A stretch of DNA of 64,000 nt from Candidatus Poribacteria bacterium. GTDB lineage: Bacteria; Poribacteria; WGA-4E; WGA-3G. This document shows, one piece after another, positions 41,825-51,576 of this stretch. The notes under the pieces are model-generated. The model searched no databases and had not been told where the DNA came from. It worked only from the letters and a program-made list of their open reading frames with translations. The stretch is from contig JAJEGI010000009.1 in assembly GCA_022819945.1 (NCBI GenBank), positions 1-64,000 of the forward strand, read 5' to 3'. How positions within the stretch are numbered: the stretch's first letter is position 1; each line of letters starts with the position of its first letter. The position numbers and the translations under genes are program-made.

Positions 41825-43444
41825 ATGCTTGAGAGAATCACGGAAATGCTGGGTGCCTCTCCAACGCAGTACAGATACCTCCTGAATACAGAGAAATTGG
41901 TAGAGAAACGGGCACTTAAAGGAAAACGCTTCGTCAACCTGTCGCTGGGTTTGACCTGCGCACTTTTCTTTTTCATAGGACTTTCGACCGCCACCATGCT
42001 ATTTCTCTCTCTGGATGTGTTCACCTACGCACTTATCGGGATAACTATGTCTATGGCGATGATAGGCATCTGGACGATCCCATATTTTGACATCCTTCTT
42101 AGCCCGATAAACTATTCTATCGTGGCACACACGCCTGTGTCATCACGAACCTATTTTCTTGTGAAACTGACGCAGGTCCTCACTTACGTCCTGCTATTGT
42201 TGGGCAGTTTGAATCTACCACCCGCGATCGCTGGTATCTGGATTCACGCTAAGGCGTCTTCTCAACTTCTATACCTTTTTCCGCTTGCCTATCTGCCGAT
42301 CGCCTTCATGTCGGGCTTCTTTACGGTTGGCGTGATGACGGTTTTCGCAGGGTATTTAACGAAACTTTATACCAAGAAGAGCCTCCGAAATATCGCACAA
42401 TACGCACAGTTTATATTCCCAACACTTTTCCCGATGCTATGGATTCTCCTCCCTCACTTATTTTCTGGATCAGTATCAGATGGCACAATAGATAAAGCAA
42501 TCTCGGTTCTGAAATGGTTCTACGCGCTTCCAAACGGCTGGTTTGCTGGAGCCGTCTCGCTTGCCCTCGGAGCCACAGAACGGCAGTATCTGATTTTAGC
42601 AGGGTTGGCTGTTGTTTCAACACTCTTTTTGGTGTTCGTTCCGCTGCGGAGTATCGCGAGAAGTTATTCGGAATACCTCTCTTACTTGTTAGAATCCGGT
42701 GATCGTCGGACATCTGAGTTACGCGTGAAAATACCGTTATTTGCGAGAATGTTCCGAAACCACGCGATCCGTGCTGCACTTTGCCTCAGTGCCACATATA
42801 TGCGCCGCGATAAGCACATGTTACGGCAGCTTTTCGGTATGTTTGGGGCTATCATTTTCATCGCTGTGGTATTTACCCAGGACGAACTGTTTTCTCTCAA
42901 CTGGATTCAAGACGCTTATGCCATCGGATTAAGTCCAGGTTTTTCCATGATGTTCTACTTCATCGGTACAGGTTTTATCAATTGTTTGGTTTTACCCGTC
43001 AGATACTCAGAACACTGGAAAGCATCGTGGATATTAACGCTCGCACCCGTTGCAGCACCGTCTGATTTATGGCGCGGTGTGCAAGCGACTGCCTTCCTCT
43101 ACGTTGTTGTGCCAGTTACACTCCTGACGCTTTGCCTCGCTACCATTATTTGGGGGGCTTCAGGGATATTTTACGTCCTGCCGGGATTCACCGTTTTACT
43201 CTATTACATTATCTTTTACCCAAAACCGCTGTCTAACCTGCCGCTCGCCGAAGAATTCGTCCAAAAACAGATGGCTACTGGCGCGTGGATCCCTTTCGTA
43301 TGTAGCGCGCTTGTTGTTGTAGTCTTCGTAGGCATCCAATATCTAACTTACCTGCTGAATATATGGGTTTATTACGGTTTCTATTGCATCACAGTCGTAA
43401 GCGGTCTTATCGGTTTTGTCTATCTGTTACGAGAAAATAAGTAG
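41825..43444 (+). CDS. ABC exporter permease, tandem paralogue 2
   Basis: A 539-residue membrane protein whose ATG directly follows the stop of paralogue 1, with GGAGG upstream. Start MLERITEMLGASPTQYRYLLNTEKL and the helical pattern match its neighbours. A conserved charged stretch (PLFARMFRNHAIRAALCLS) follows a cytoplasmic loop. Together with the ATPase and paralogues 1 and 3 it forms one transporter operon with three non-identical membrane subunits or alternative partners. Confidence 0.85.
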   Translation: MLERITEMLGASPTQYRYLLNTEKLVEKRALKGKRFVNLSLGLTCALFFFIGLSTATMLFLSLDVFTYALIGITMSMAMIGIWTIPYFDILLSPINYSIVAHTPVSSRTYFLVKLTQVLTYVLLLLGSLNLPPAIAGIWIHAKASSQLLYLFPLAYLPIAFMSGFFTVGVMTVFAGYLTKLYTKKSLRNIAQYAQFIFPTLFPMLWILLPHLFSGSVSDGTIDKAISVLKWFYALPNGWFAGAVSLALGATERQYLILAGLAVVSTLFLVFVPLRSIARSYSEYLSYLLESGDRRTSELRVKIPLFARMFRNHAIRAALCLSATYMRRDKHMLRQLFGMFGAIIFIAVVFTQDELFSLNWIQDAYAIGLSPGFSMMFYFIGTGFINCLVLPVRYSEHWKASWILTLAPVAAPSDLWRGVQATAFLYVVVPVTLLTLCLATIIWGASGIFYVLPGFTVLLYYIIFYPKPLSNLPLAEEFVQKQMATGAWIPFVCSALVVVVFVGIQYLTYLLNIWVYYGFYCITVVSGLIGFVYLLRENK

Positions 43445-43590
43445 GACTTACGCAGCTCCCACTGCAGGGTTTTTGCTTGGGGTCTTTGATAGGGGTCTTT
43501 GATAGGGTGTTTCTGCGTATTTCTTCAGGGTTTGAAACCCCGCCTGCAATGCGTCGGACATCCCTTATCATGGAAAAATGCGTAAGTCCT
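43443..43590. mobile_element. MITE-like element, family B, copy 2 (148 bp)
   Basis: Perfect 12-bp terminal inverted repeats AGGACTTACGCA and TGCGTAAGTCCT. The interior holds the GGGTTTTTGCTTGGGG repeat and GGGTTTGAAACCCCGCC. It sits between permease paralogues 2 and 3, right after the stop codon of paralogue 2, and encodes nothing. Confidence 0.82.
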
Positions 43591-43611
43591 GATAAGGAGA
43601 GAGAGTCTTAG

Positions 43612-45237
43612 ATGCTTGAGAAAATCGTGGAAAGATTCTGCGACGCACCAACCCAATACAGGTACCTCCTACAAACAGAAAAATTGGTGCAGAAGCGAGC
43701 ACTTAAAGGGAAACGCTTTGTTAACCTGTCCCTGGGTTTGAACTGCCTATTCTGTTTTCTTATAAGTATACCCATTGCGGTTATGGTGATCCTCCGAGTG
43801 GATGTGTTCACTTACGCACTTATCGGCATAATCATGTCTATGATGGTAATAGGACTCTGGACGATCCCATACTTTGATGTGCTTCTCAGTCCTACACACT
43901 ATCCGGTTGTGGCACACACCCCTGTGTCATCACGAACCTATTTTCTCGTGAAACTGACACCTGTCCTCACCTACACTGTTCTGTTGTTGATGATTTCAAA
44001 TCTATTACCTGCGATCGGCGGCATTTGGCTCCGTGGAGAGGCATCTTCCAGTCTCCGATTCCTTTTTCCTGTGATTTACCTACTTGTTGCTTTCATGTCA
44101 GGCTTTTTCACCATCGGTGTAATGACGATGTTCGCAGGATATTTGACGAAATTCTACAGCAAAAAAGGACTCCGAAACATCGCGCAATACGCACAGTTTA
44201 TATTCCCCGCGCTTTTCCCGACGCTGTGGATTCTTTTCTCTCAATTATCACCTCGCATGTTACCAGAAGATTTCACAAAGGATAAATTGACCTCGGTTCT
44301 GAAATGGTTCTACGCGCTCCCGAATGGCTGGTTTGCAGGGACAGTCTCGCTCGCACTTGGAGAAATAGAGCCGCAGTTTCTAATTTTAGCGGGGTTGGCT
44401 GTTACTTCAACGCTCTTTTTGGTGTTCGTGCCGCTTCGGAATATCGCGAGAGGTTATTCAGAATACCTCTCTTATCTATTGGGATCTGAGAGTCGACGAA
44501 AGTCTGAAGTGCGCGTGAAAACGCCGCTATTTGCGAGAATGTTCCGAAACCACGCGATCCGGGCAGGACTTTGCCTCAGCACCGCATATCTATGTCGGGA
44601 TAAGAGAATACTGCAACAGTTTTTTATTTTCCTTGGGAGTATGCTTGTAATCATCGTTATATCCACACAGGATAATCTATTTTTTCTAAAATGGAAATGG
44701 ATTCAAGCCTCCTACGCCATCGGACTCAGTCCAGGTTTTTCTATGCTGTTCTGCTTTATAAGTATGGGATCTGTCGATAGTTTCATCGTACCAGTCAGAT
44801 ATTCGGAGCACTGGAAAGCAGCGTGGATGTTAAGGCTTGCACCCTTCACAGCATCAAACGATCTGTGGCGAGGTGTACAAGCGACGGCTCTCTTTTACCT
44901 CGTTACGCCGTGTACGCTCTTGATGCTTGGCATTGCTATCGTTATTTGGGGCGTTTTAGGCATATTTTACGTCTTACCGGGATTCACCATTTTACTCAAT
45001 TACGTCATCTTGTATCCGAAATCACAATCGGGTTTGCCGCTCGCCGAAGAATTCGTCCAAAAACGGACAGCTGCAGCGATTTGGCTTCCTTTCATCTGTA
45101 CCCTGCTTGCTATTGGCGTTTTCGTGGGTATCCAATTTCTAACGTATCTGATTAATGTGCGGCTCTATTTCGTCACATATTGCGTCATGATTGTAGCGGG
45201 GATTATCAGTTTTGTCTATTTTTGGACGAGAAGGTGA
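43612..45237 (+). CDS. ABC exporter permease, tandem paralogue 3
   Basis: A 541-residue membrane protein beginning MLEKIVERFCDAPTQYRYLLQTEKL, nearly identical at its start to paralogue 1, while the middle is closer to paralogue 2 (FVNLSLGLN, YALPNGWFAG). That pattern suggests gene conversion or serial duplication. AAGGAG precedes the ATG, and a family B MITE separates it from paralogue 2. A bidirectional terminator follows at 45338. Confidence 0.85.
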   Translation: MLEKIVERFCDAPTQYRYLLQTEKLVQKRALKGKRFVNLSLGLNCLFCFLISIPIAVMVILRVDVFTYALIGIIMSMMVIGLWTIPYFDVLLSPTHYPVVAHTPVSSRTYFLVKLTPVLTYTVLLLMISNLLPAIGGIWLRGEASSSLRFLFPVIYLLVAFMSGFFTIGVMTMFAGYLTKFYSKKGLRNIAQYAQFIFPALFPTLWILFSQLSPRMLPEDFTKDKLTSVLKWFYALPNGWFAGTVSLALGEIEPQFLILAGLAVTSTLFLVFVPLRNIARGYSEYLSYLLGSESRRKSEVRVKTPLFARMFRNHAIRAGLCLSTAYLCRDKRILQQFFIFLGSMLVIIVISTQDNLFFLKWKWIQASYAIGLSPGFSMLFCFISMGSVDSFIVPVRYSEHWKAAWMLRLAPFTASNDLWRGVQATALFYLVTPCTLLMLGIAIVIWGVLGIFYVLPGFTILLNYVILYPKSQSGLPLAEEFVQKRTAAAIWLPFICTLLAIGVFVGIQFLTYLINVRLYFVTYCVMIVAGIISFVYFWTRR

Positions 45238-45337
45238 TAGAAAGTATATCGAAGAAAAAGACAGCCTGACTCAAGCAATGGGGAGGCAAACGCAGATCAA
45301 AAACAGGACGGGAGTTGGACGGACAGACTTACGACGA

Positions 45338-45371
45338 GATGCCGGAATAAACACTCACCGAATCCGGCATC
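45338..45371. terminator. Bidirectional hairpin terminator between convergent genes
   Basis: A 9-bp stem GATGCCGGA/TCCGGCATC with a 16-base loop lies between the stop of permease 3 and the stop of the minus-strand gene at 45386. T-runs are poor. Confidence 0.5.
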
Positions 45372-45385
45372 TTGCTGTATGAACC

Positions 45386-45823
45386 TTAAATTCTCGGTAA
45401 ATCGTCAGCCAGTAAGGCTTCAGAAACAGATTTTTTCGTTGACTCTTGTTCAGGACGTTCGACATGAAAATAGCGGAACCAGTCTTTAAAATCTTCAACG
45501 GGGAAATTTCCGTCATAACTTTCCTTAAACTTATTATGAAAGTCTTCCATATAAAGACGCAAATAACCACTCGTGCGTTCAAGTGCCTTCCAGTCAAAAA
45601 TATTTGAGGGAATCTCAATAACACCACCCTCAAGCATATTGCGCCGCATCTCCAAGTAGTAGGAGTAGCGGGTTCCGACTATAAAATCAACAACTCTATC
45701 AAAGATTTTTGAAGGAATCTCAGGGATCCGACCCTTAAAAAGTTTCTGCCGACCGCCCATCTCCCTTTCCAAATCTCTATTGAGCATAAAGCCGATGATA
45801 AGATCAAAAATTTTGTCTAACAT
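45386..45823 (-). CDS. Hypothetical protein with two internal repeats
   Basis: A 145-residue, charged, probably helical protein without signal peptide. I do not recognise a family. Two related blocks of about 36 residues stand in tandem: DKIFDLIIGFMLN to RIPEIPS, and SKIFDRVVDFIVG to GVIEIPS. A third, shorter match follows (SNIFDWKAL). AAAGGA lies about eight bases ahead of the ATG on the minus strand. It is convergent with the exporter operon. Function unknown. Confidence 0.65.
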   Translation of the reverse strand: MLDKIFDLIIGFMLNRDLEREMGGRQKLFKGRIPEIPSKIFDRVVDFIVGTRYSYYLEMRRNMLEGGVIEIPSNIFDWKALERTSGYLRLYMEDFHNKFKESYDGNFPVEDFKDWFRYFHVERPEQESTKKSVSEALLADDLPRI

Positions 45824-45975
45824 TTATTCGTCCTTTACAGATAACAAAGTATAAAAATAACACCCGACTCGGGCACAGTTCGCGTCAATTTGCATGACTA
45901 TAAAAAACAATTATAACATTAATACATAAACACGTCAATTCAAAAATTTCGGTAAATACGCGCACGGAATTTAGA

Positions 45976-46004
45976 TTGCAATACAATCTGAATTTTGTTA
46001 TATT
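45976..46004 (+). promoter_or_regulatory. Promoter abutting the start codon of the ZIP-like gene
   Basis: TTGCAA (45976-45981) and TATATT (45999-46004), 17-bp spacer. The expected transcription start is at or next to ATG 46010, and no SD is present, so the mRNA may be leaderless. Confidence 0.45.
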
Positions 46005-46009
46005 ATACC

Positions 46010-46756
46010 ATGCTTATATTTTATCTGGCAATTGCAGTGGTGGCGGTCCCACTCGGTGCTGGCATTGCTTTTGTATCCCAAGTCCAACAGAAACATTTTG
46101 GAAACATTTTTGGCTTAACCGCTGGTGCGGTCCTTGGGGTCGTTTTGGTAATGATGATACACCTTTACACCGAGGTAGGGTACGTCACAATCTTCGTAAT
46201 GTGGGGCGGATTCCTCCTAATTTCAGCGGTAGAACGCCTCACAACACACCGGCGCGATGAAACTGAAGGACACACCTATAGGAGAGAGCGCGATTGGGGA
46301 ATTAACTTAACAGTGTTCGGTTTATCGCTGCACTCGCTTGCGGATGGACTCAATTTAGTCATCGCAGCGAGAGGCGAGGCTCTCGGTAGCGCACTCGCTT
46401 TCGCTATATTGATCCACCGATTGCCAGTCGGGATACTTATCACTGTCGCGCTCCTGCGTGATCAGAAATTTGTTAAAGCATTGATGCTGCTAACACCACT
46501 GATAGTTGGCCCCGTGGTCGGTGCAGCATTAGGAGAGCAGCTGCTCCGTGGCGTTTTCGCGGAATTGACAGATTACCTAACAGCATTCGCCGTAGGTACG
46601 CTTTTACACGTCGTGATGGATGGGTTCCGTGGCAAGTATACCGCCGAAGCGACCGGTTTGAGTCGCTTCGCGAAAGTGCTGTTTGGCATCGGATTCCTGC
46701 TGACCTTTTGCGCTATCTACTTTCTTCAGGGATTTGAAGGTAAACATGTCCATTAA
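46010..46756 (+). CDS. ZIP family metal-transporter-like protein
   Basis: A 248-residue membrane protein with about eight hydrophobic segments. Helix 4 has LSLHSLADGLN and helix 5 ILIHRLPVGI, where typical ZIP transporters have H-N-x-x-D-G and H-E-x-P-E-G. His and Asp ligands remain in part, but the helix 5 Glu residues are missing, so transport of zinc or iron is plausible but may be altered. ATG 46010 is chosen over a TTG at 45995. Its end overlaps the next gene's start by 11 bases. Confidence 0.75.
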   Translation: MLIFYLAIAVVAVPLGAGIAFVSQVQQKHFGNIFGLTAGAVLGVVLVMMIHLYTEVGYVTIFVMWGGFLLISAVERLTTHRRDETEGHTYRRERDWGINLTVFGLSLHSLADGLNLVIAARGEALGSALAFAILIHRLPVGILITVALLRDQKFVKALMLLTPLIVGPVVGAALGEQLLRGVFAELTDYLTAFAVGTLLHVVMDGFRGKYTAEATGLSRFAKVLFGIGFLLTFCAIYFLQGFEGKHVH

Positions 46757-49226
46757 ATGGCTATCGGCTATCTTCTGCTTTGTGATATGCGTTGCACCCG
46801 CAAAAAGTAATGAAATCCCGATTGCAGTATCCGGCGAACCGAGGGCAACACTTCAAGTCGGGGCAAACGCCTCAGAACAGGAGCAGTTCGCTGCCGAGGA
46901 GATCCAAACTTTTATCCAGCAATTCACAGGTGCCAAACTCGACATCCTGACCAACAGACAACAGACAGAAACCCCAATAGCAATTGTGTTGGGCACCCCG
47001 AAATCAAACCCGACGATTGCTGGACTACAAGCCAACGTAGAACTTATACTCGGAGAAGAACTTGGAGACGAAGGCTACCGTATCAAAACCGTAGAAGTCG
47101 GCACTGAAATCGTTATCGTTGTAACGGCACACACTGAAAGAGGCGTTATCTACGGCGCGTACGCCTTCATCGAGAAATGTATTACGGCACTCACCGGTTT
47201 AACACCCGTTCACCCGGAAATAGCAGTTGCTAAAGCACGGGCACTGCTGGTGCCATTCATAAACGAGACATCCGCCCCATTTTATCCTGTGCGGGCAGTA
47301 TTAGAGATAGAAGATCCGAATTGGCTCGTACGGCATCGCGTCAATATGAGTGGCGGTGAAGGTGTTTGGACCGGCACAGGTATTGAAGACGGATTCGGGA
47401 CGGCTTTCAAATACGTAGATACACCCGCATTTGACGCACTACAAGACGAACCGATAGCACAGCGGCGGGAACGTATCGCGACACTACAAGATCGGTTTGA
47501 TGCACTCAAACGGCGCGGGGTGGATGCCTACCTCTTTATGTATGTAACCGGTGAACCGACTGAAGCATTGATTCGACAGCGCCCTGATGTCTTGGGACCG
47601 GAAGTATTTTACGGAGCATCTCGGAACGAAGTATCTTATCGACCCTTTTGCTGGTCTAAACCTGAATTTCATACGCTCGCAAGGGAACTGATTCAGGCGA
47701 TTGTGCGTACATATCCGACACTTGCCGGTTTCCATCTCAGGTCCTGGGGACATGAAACCCGCGCATGCGATTGCCCGGATTGCGGAGATAGAACAGAACA
47801 GGGACAGGCAAAACTCTGGCAAGTCTATTTTACGATTATTGACGCAGCACGGGAGGTGCGTCCAGATTTCAAATTCTACATCTCTGGATATGATAGCAGC
47901 TGGCTTAAAGATGCTACTGGTGTCTACGCACGGCAGTTGCCAAAAGGAACCATTTTCTCGCGAAAATGGGGCGCGGACGGCGAACCGGTCGCGGATGCAG
48001 GCGTGCCTATCCCACAAATCAGAGCACTCGGTGAAATTGGGCATCGCTTCATAGTCCTATCCCACGAAGTAGAGGAGGTAATGCCGCTCTGGATGCTGGA
48101 AAGTGATACGTTCGTACAAGGTGTGCGGCGACTCGCCAACGACCCTGAAGTCGTCGGTTTAGGCGGGTTTACCGTTCAAGGCGCAACGCAGGGATTAGGA
48201 TATCTCGACCGACTCGTGAGTGCCCGTCTCAATTGGGATATCGAACTCGACTATTTTCAACTACTCCGCAATGAATTGATCGCCCGATACGGCACTGAAG
48301 CGGCACCACACATTCTGAACGCCTTGCGGGTAAATGGTTGGAACATGACGAGTTATTTTTCTGATTATGCAGGATCTCTGACCGTAGGTGGCACTTATGG
48401 GAGCGGCTCTGCTGGACTCGCAACACGGTTCTGGACGCTGATCGGGCCCCGCGCCGTGGAAGATACACTCGCCATCCCCGAATTGGAGATCGCCAAGTTT
48501 GCTGTTAACCGGTTCACCGCACTTTTGGCACCCCAACAGCAAGCCGCAAACGAGATAAGGGCAGCAAGCGAGATCGCAGAACCCTTTGACCTGGAGGCAA
48601 CCGAAGATTTAAGCGACGCTATTCACGTCATGGAGTTATGGGTGTTGTTGTTTGAAAGCCGATCCAAATTAGTAGAGGCGATAGTACTCGGTTATGAACC
48701 CGGAACACAAGAGACCATCCGTGCCAAACTCATAAGTGCAACAGAGTTTTCAAAGTCCATACAACCCCACATTAAAGGAATTAAGGAATTTATTCCGCTT
48801 TTCGGGTATTCACATCAGACGATTGAAGCGGAATTGCTGAGCACGCTAAACGCGGAAGTCGCTTGGTTAACAGATTTCGATTATCAGACGCTTCAGAAAC
48901 ACGATGCAGATTTCTCGCCAGAGGAGACACCTTTCCGAATTTGGGATGCACATAACTACCCGAATCCTATAAGACGGGAAACAACATTTACCTATAATTT
49001 AGCACTGGATGCCGATGAGGTCTCTATCACAATTTACACGGCATCCGGTAGGAAAGTAAGAGTCTTGGAAAAGGCTTCTGGAAACGAAGGCTACAACGAG
49101 TGTACATGGGATGCCCGAAATGATGATGGCATGTTGCTTGCCAACGGTGTCTATTTTTACAGAATACGGGCTGTCGTTGGAGAACAGACCGCGCAGCTGC
49201 TCGGACGTTTGGCAGTGCTACGATGA
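46746..49226 (+). CDS. Secreted alpha-glucuronidase-like glycoside hydrolase with FlgD-Ig C-terminus
   Basis: An 826-residue protein with a signal peptide (1 to about 21). Residues about 30-150 resemble the GH67/GH20-type N-terminal domain (FAAEEIQTFIQQFTG, GTPKSNP, EGYRI, ERGVIYGAYAFIEKC). The centre (about 165-590) looks like a TIM-barrel hydrolase of the DUF4838/GH67 type with ACDCPDCG. The last 85 residues (YPNPIRRETTFTYNL to LANGVYFYRI) form a FlgD-Ig-like domain such as type IX secretion substrates carry. AAGG precedes ATG 46746. Catalytic residues not assigned; role in glycan breakdown is inference. Confidence 0.75.
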   Translation: MSIKWLSAIFCFVICVAPAKSNEIPIAVSGEPRATLQVGANASEQEQFAAEEIQTFIQQFTGAKLDILTNRQQTETPIAIVLGTPKSNPTIAGLQANVELILGEELGDEGYRIKTVEVGTEIVIVVTAHTERGVIYGAYAFIEKCITALTGLTPVHPEIAVAKARALLVPFINETSAPFYPVRAVLEIEDPNWLVRHRVNMSGGEGVWTGTGIEDGFGTAFKYVDTPAFDALQDEPIAQRRERIATLQDRFDALKRRGVDAYLFMYVTGEPTEALIRQRPDVLGPEVFYGASRNEVSYRPFCWSKPEFHTLARELIQAIVRTYPTLAGFHLRSWGHETRACDCPDCGDRTEQGQAKLWQVYFTIIDAAREVRPDFKFYISGYDSSWLKDATGVYARQLPKGTIFSRKWGADGEPVADAGVPIPQIRALGEIGHRFIVLSHEVEEVMPLWMLESDTFVQGVRRLANDPEVVGLGGFTVQGATQGLGYLDRLVSARLNWDIELDYFQLLRNELIARYGTEAAPHILNALRVNGWNMTSYFSDYAGSLTVGGTYGSGSAGLATRFWTLIGPRAVEDTLAIPELEIAKFAVNRFTALLAPQQQAANEIRAASEIAEPFDLEATEDLSDAIHVMELWVLLFESRSKLVEAIVLGYEPGTQETIRAKLISATEFSKSIQPHIKGIKEFIPLFGYSHQTIEAELLSTLNAEVAWLTDFDYQTLQKHDADFSPEETPFRIWDAHNYPNPIRRETTFTYNLALDADEVSITIYTASGRKVRVLEKASGNEGYNECTWDARNDDGMLLANGVYFYRIRAVVGEQTAQLLGRLAVLR

Positions 49227-49243
49227 AACGAAAAGGGAGGTCG

Positions 49244-50350
49244 ATGATGCTTCGTGTCTATATTGCATGCCTGATGCTTTTACTTGGGATAATCAGTTGT
49301 AAATCGCAAACTTTGCAGGAACATCTTTTAGAACCACCACCACCGCTCACCAATTTCGCACTGAGCCGTAACGGGGCAACCGCGGAGGCATCACAATCCG
49401 TTCCGAATCACCGCGCCGAAGAGGTCATTGATGGCGATACCACCTCTGAAACATGGGACGAAGGTAGCGGGTGGGGCAGCAGTTTAGAACATCTCCGTAC
49501 CTCGGACCTCAACAAACGTCCGTATGTGTCCGTAACGCTCGCTAAACCCATTGACATTCGTAAGATTGTTATGTGGACAATCGACTCTGAGAAATACCCA
49601 GCACCACAATTCGGGTTGAAGGACTACCGAATCGAATATTGGCACGGCACCGGCTGGGGACTGATTCCGTCAGGTGATACGAAGGATAAACAGTATACTG
49701 CCCGAAATAACACGAAAGGTAAGCGAATCCATGAAGTCCAGCAACGGCTAATTGCCAAGAAAATAAGACTGGTGCCCGTATCCTCAAACGATACAGTCCG
49801 GAATTATCAACACATGGCAGGTAAACGACCTGTATACGATGTGGAAGGTATCGCTCGGGTAATGGAATTAGAAGTATGGGGCTATGCCGCGCCCGAGGTG
49901 TATACCCTAAAACAGATTGTGCAGGGCATCTCTCCTGAATCAGTCGGACATGCCGTGCTGACAGAAACACAAACCGGTAAAGGTCAAACTGAACCGACAA
50001 TCAAGGAGACAATCCAGAGCGTTTTAAACCGATATGAACTCGGATACGATATGGCGGATCTCGCACAGGTGATGTCTTGTTTCTCAGAGGCATATCTATC
50101 AAATGGTCGTACATATCAAGACGTTAAAACCAAAGCGGCACACTTTTTTGAAACGCATCATCAGATTGACATGACGCTGACCGACATCAATATCCATCCG
50201 AACATTGTTGATGATACCGCAATCGTAAAGGGTGGATACACCTTGCAATACGTCACGAAAACCGATGGACAGGTTAAACAAACGGCGGGCAAGCTGACGC
50301 TCGTCTTCGCCAACGAAGCGGAGACATGGCGGATCATCCGAGCAGAATAA
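49244..50350 (+). CDS. Lipoprotein with discoidin (F5/8 type C) domain and NTF2-like C-terminus
   Basis: About 368 residues. A lipobox (LLLGIISC) near residue 19 indicates a lipoprotein. Residues about 35-215 form an F5/8 type C-like domain (ALSRNGATAEASQSV, VIDGDTTSETWDEGSGW, YVSVTLAKPIDIRKIVMW), which binds glycans or lipids. The last 115 residues (NRYELGYDMADLAQVMSCFSE to AETWRIIRAE) resemble an NTF2/SnoaL fold. GGGAGG favours ATG 49244 or 49247; ATG 49223, overlapping the preceding stop, is also in frame. It follows the glycoside hydrolase gene and may share its transcript. Confidence 0.78.
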   Translation: MMLRVYIACLMLLLGIISCKSQTLQEHLLEPPPPLTNFALSRNGATAEASQSVPNHRAEEVIDGDTTSETWDEGSGWGSSLEHLRTSDLNKRPYVSVTLAKPIDIRKIVMWTIDSEKYPAPQFGLKDYRIEYWHGTGWGLIPSGDTKDKQYTARNNTKGKRIHEVQQRLIAKKIRLVPVSSNDTVRNYQHMAGKRPVYDVEGIARVMELEVWGYAAPEVYTLKQIVQGISPESVGHAVLTETQTGKGQTEPTIKETIQSVLNRYELGYDMADLAQVMSCFSEAYLSNGRTYQDVKTKAAHFFETHHQIDMTLTDINIHPNIVDDTAIVKGGYTLQYVTKTDGQVKQTAGKLTLVFANEAETWRIIRAE

Positions 50351-50386
50351 TGGACGGTTTCAGACCGCATCTACAAAGGATCTGAA

Positions 50387-51211
50387 ATGTTACAAGAACA
50401 CGCTCAGCTTTGGGCAAAATCATACATCAACGACGGATACTTGATGCTGCCAGATCTCATTACATCGGAAGAATGTGAGGCGTTGAAAGCAGAGATGTTG
50501 AAAATCTTTCGGGGGGATTACGCCTGCGACGCGATTCCACCGATGCCGAAGACAACAACTGAAATGGAAGTATTAGACAGAATCATGTGCGTCGGCGAAC
50601 CGCACGTCTATAGTCCACTCGTCCGCCGCTACATCGAGCATCCCCAAATTTGCGAAGTCCTTCGCGTGATTGTTGGGGCACACATCCCGTTTTGGGACGG
50701 CGGTGTAAAATGTATGCAGTCGATGATGCTGAGCAAAGTGCCAGGACATACCGGTAACCCATGGCACCAAGATGAACACCCAATTCCGACACGCGATAGA
50801 TCGCTTGTCGGCGCGTGGATTACATTAGACGATGCAACGATTGAAAACGGATGCCTCTGGGTACTACCGGATAGCCATCGCTCTGGCGTGATCTATGATC
50901 GCTTGCCACACGATAAACGCCATGAATTCGATAGTTGCCACGAAGCCGTAGGTTTTGATGATACTGAAGAAATCCCGATTGAAATGTCAGCGGGCAGTGT
51001 CCTCTTTTTCAACGGCTACCTTTTACACCGATCTAAAAAGAATCGCAGCAATACATACCGACGCATTCTGGTGAGTCACTACTGTTCAACAGCATCGTGG
51101 CTAGGCTGGAAAGGACAGCGGAATTACCGAGGGGTTATCACTGTCGCTGGCGAAGATCCGTATATTGATGAAGGATATGTCACACCAAACACCTGGGCGC
51201 GATGGGAGTAG
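50387..51211 (+). CDS. Phytanoyl-CoA dioxygenase (PhyH) family protein, paralogue 3
   Basis: A 274-residue Fe(II)/2-OG dioxygenase-like protein of another branch than those at 21138 and 38201. The metal motif H-x-D is in PWHQDEHPIPTRD and the distal His in GYLLHRSKKNRS, followed by an Arg-rich stretch able to bind 2-OG. The DDATIENGCLWVLPDSHRSG segment is typical of the family. AAAGGA precedes the ATG. Substrate unknown. Confidence 0.9.
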   Translation: MLQEHAQLWAKSYINDGYLMLPDLITSEECEALKAEMLKIFRGDYACDAIPPMPKTTTEMEVLDRIMCVGEPHVYSPLVRRYIEHPQICEVLRVIVGAHIPFWDGGVKCMQSMMLSKVPGHTGNPWHQDEHPIPTRDRSLVGAWITLDDATIENGCLWVLPDSHRSGVIYDRLPHDKRHEFDSCHEAVGFDDTEEIPIEMSAGSVLFFNGYLLHRSKKNRSNTYRRILVSHYCSTASWLGWKGQRNYRGVITVAGEDPYIDEGYVTPNTWARWE

Positions 51212-51261
51212 CCTGAACAACTCGTAGCGGAAACGTACTACTTAACCGAACCGCACCTAAC

Positions 51262-51576
51262 CGAACCGCAAGGTTTTTTAAATATTGGGGTTCTGCTCCG
51301 ATTTTTTCCGATTTGATCATCAACTCGTGCCTTTCTATATTATGTTCGGAGTCGAGTTGATGGTCAAAAAATCGGGTTTCCGCCCAAAAGATAGCAGCAG
51401 TGCAACAGCGGTGCACTGCGGATATACCGAAACGTCCTGCTTAACCGAACCGCAGGGAAGGATTCTTTCCTTCTTTATAGAGTATCTGTAGTCCGTAATG
51501 AAATGGAGGACGGTTGTACGGAAACGGACTGGTTAACCTCAACGTACCTGACCGAACCGCAAGGAAATTTAAAAAT
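51262..51576 (+). promoter_or_regulatory. Repeated 5' leader cassettes upstream of PhyH paralogue 4
   Basis: The gene-free stretch 51212-51576 carries ACCGAACCGCAAGG at 51262-51280, ACCGAACCGCAGGG near 51444, and a complete cassette: TTCTTTATAGAG (51470-51481), GTCCGTAATGAAATGGAGGA (51491-51510), then ACCGAACCGCAAGG 46 bases after GGAGG, and an A-rich run into ATG 51577. The AAGGAAA serves as RBS. Compare 21987-22090 and 59700-60005. The order is too constant for chance. Confidence 0.6.

Noticed and set aside
51514-51576. N-terminal extension of PhyH paralogue 4 from TTG 51514
   Set aside because: The extension is the leader cassette read in frame; the cassette also precedes other genes where it is not in frame.
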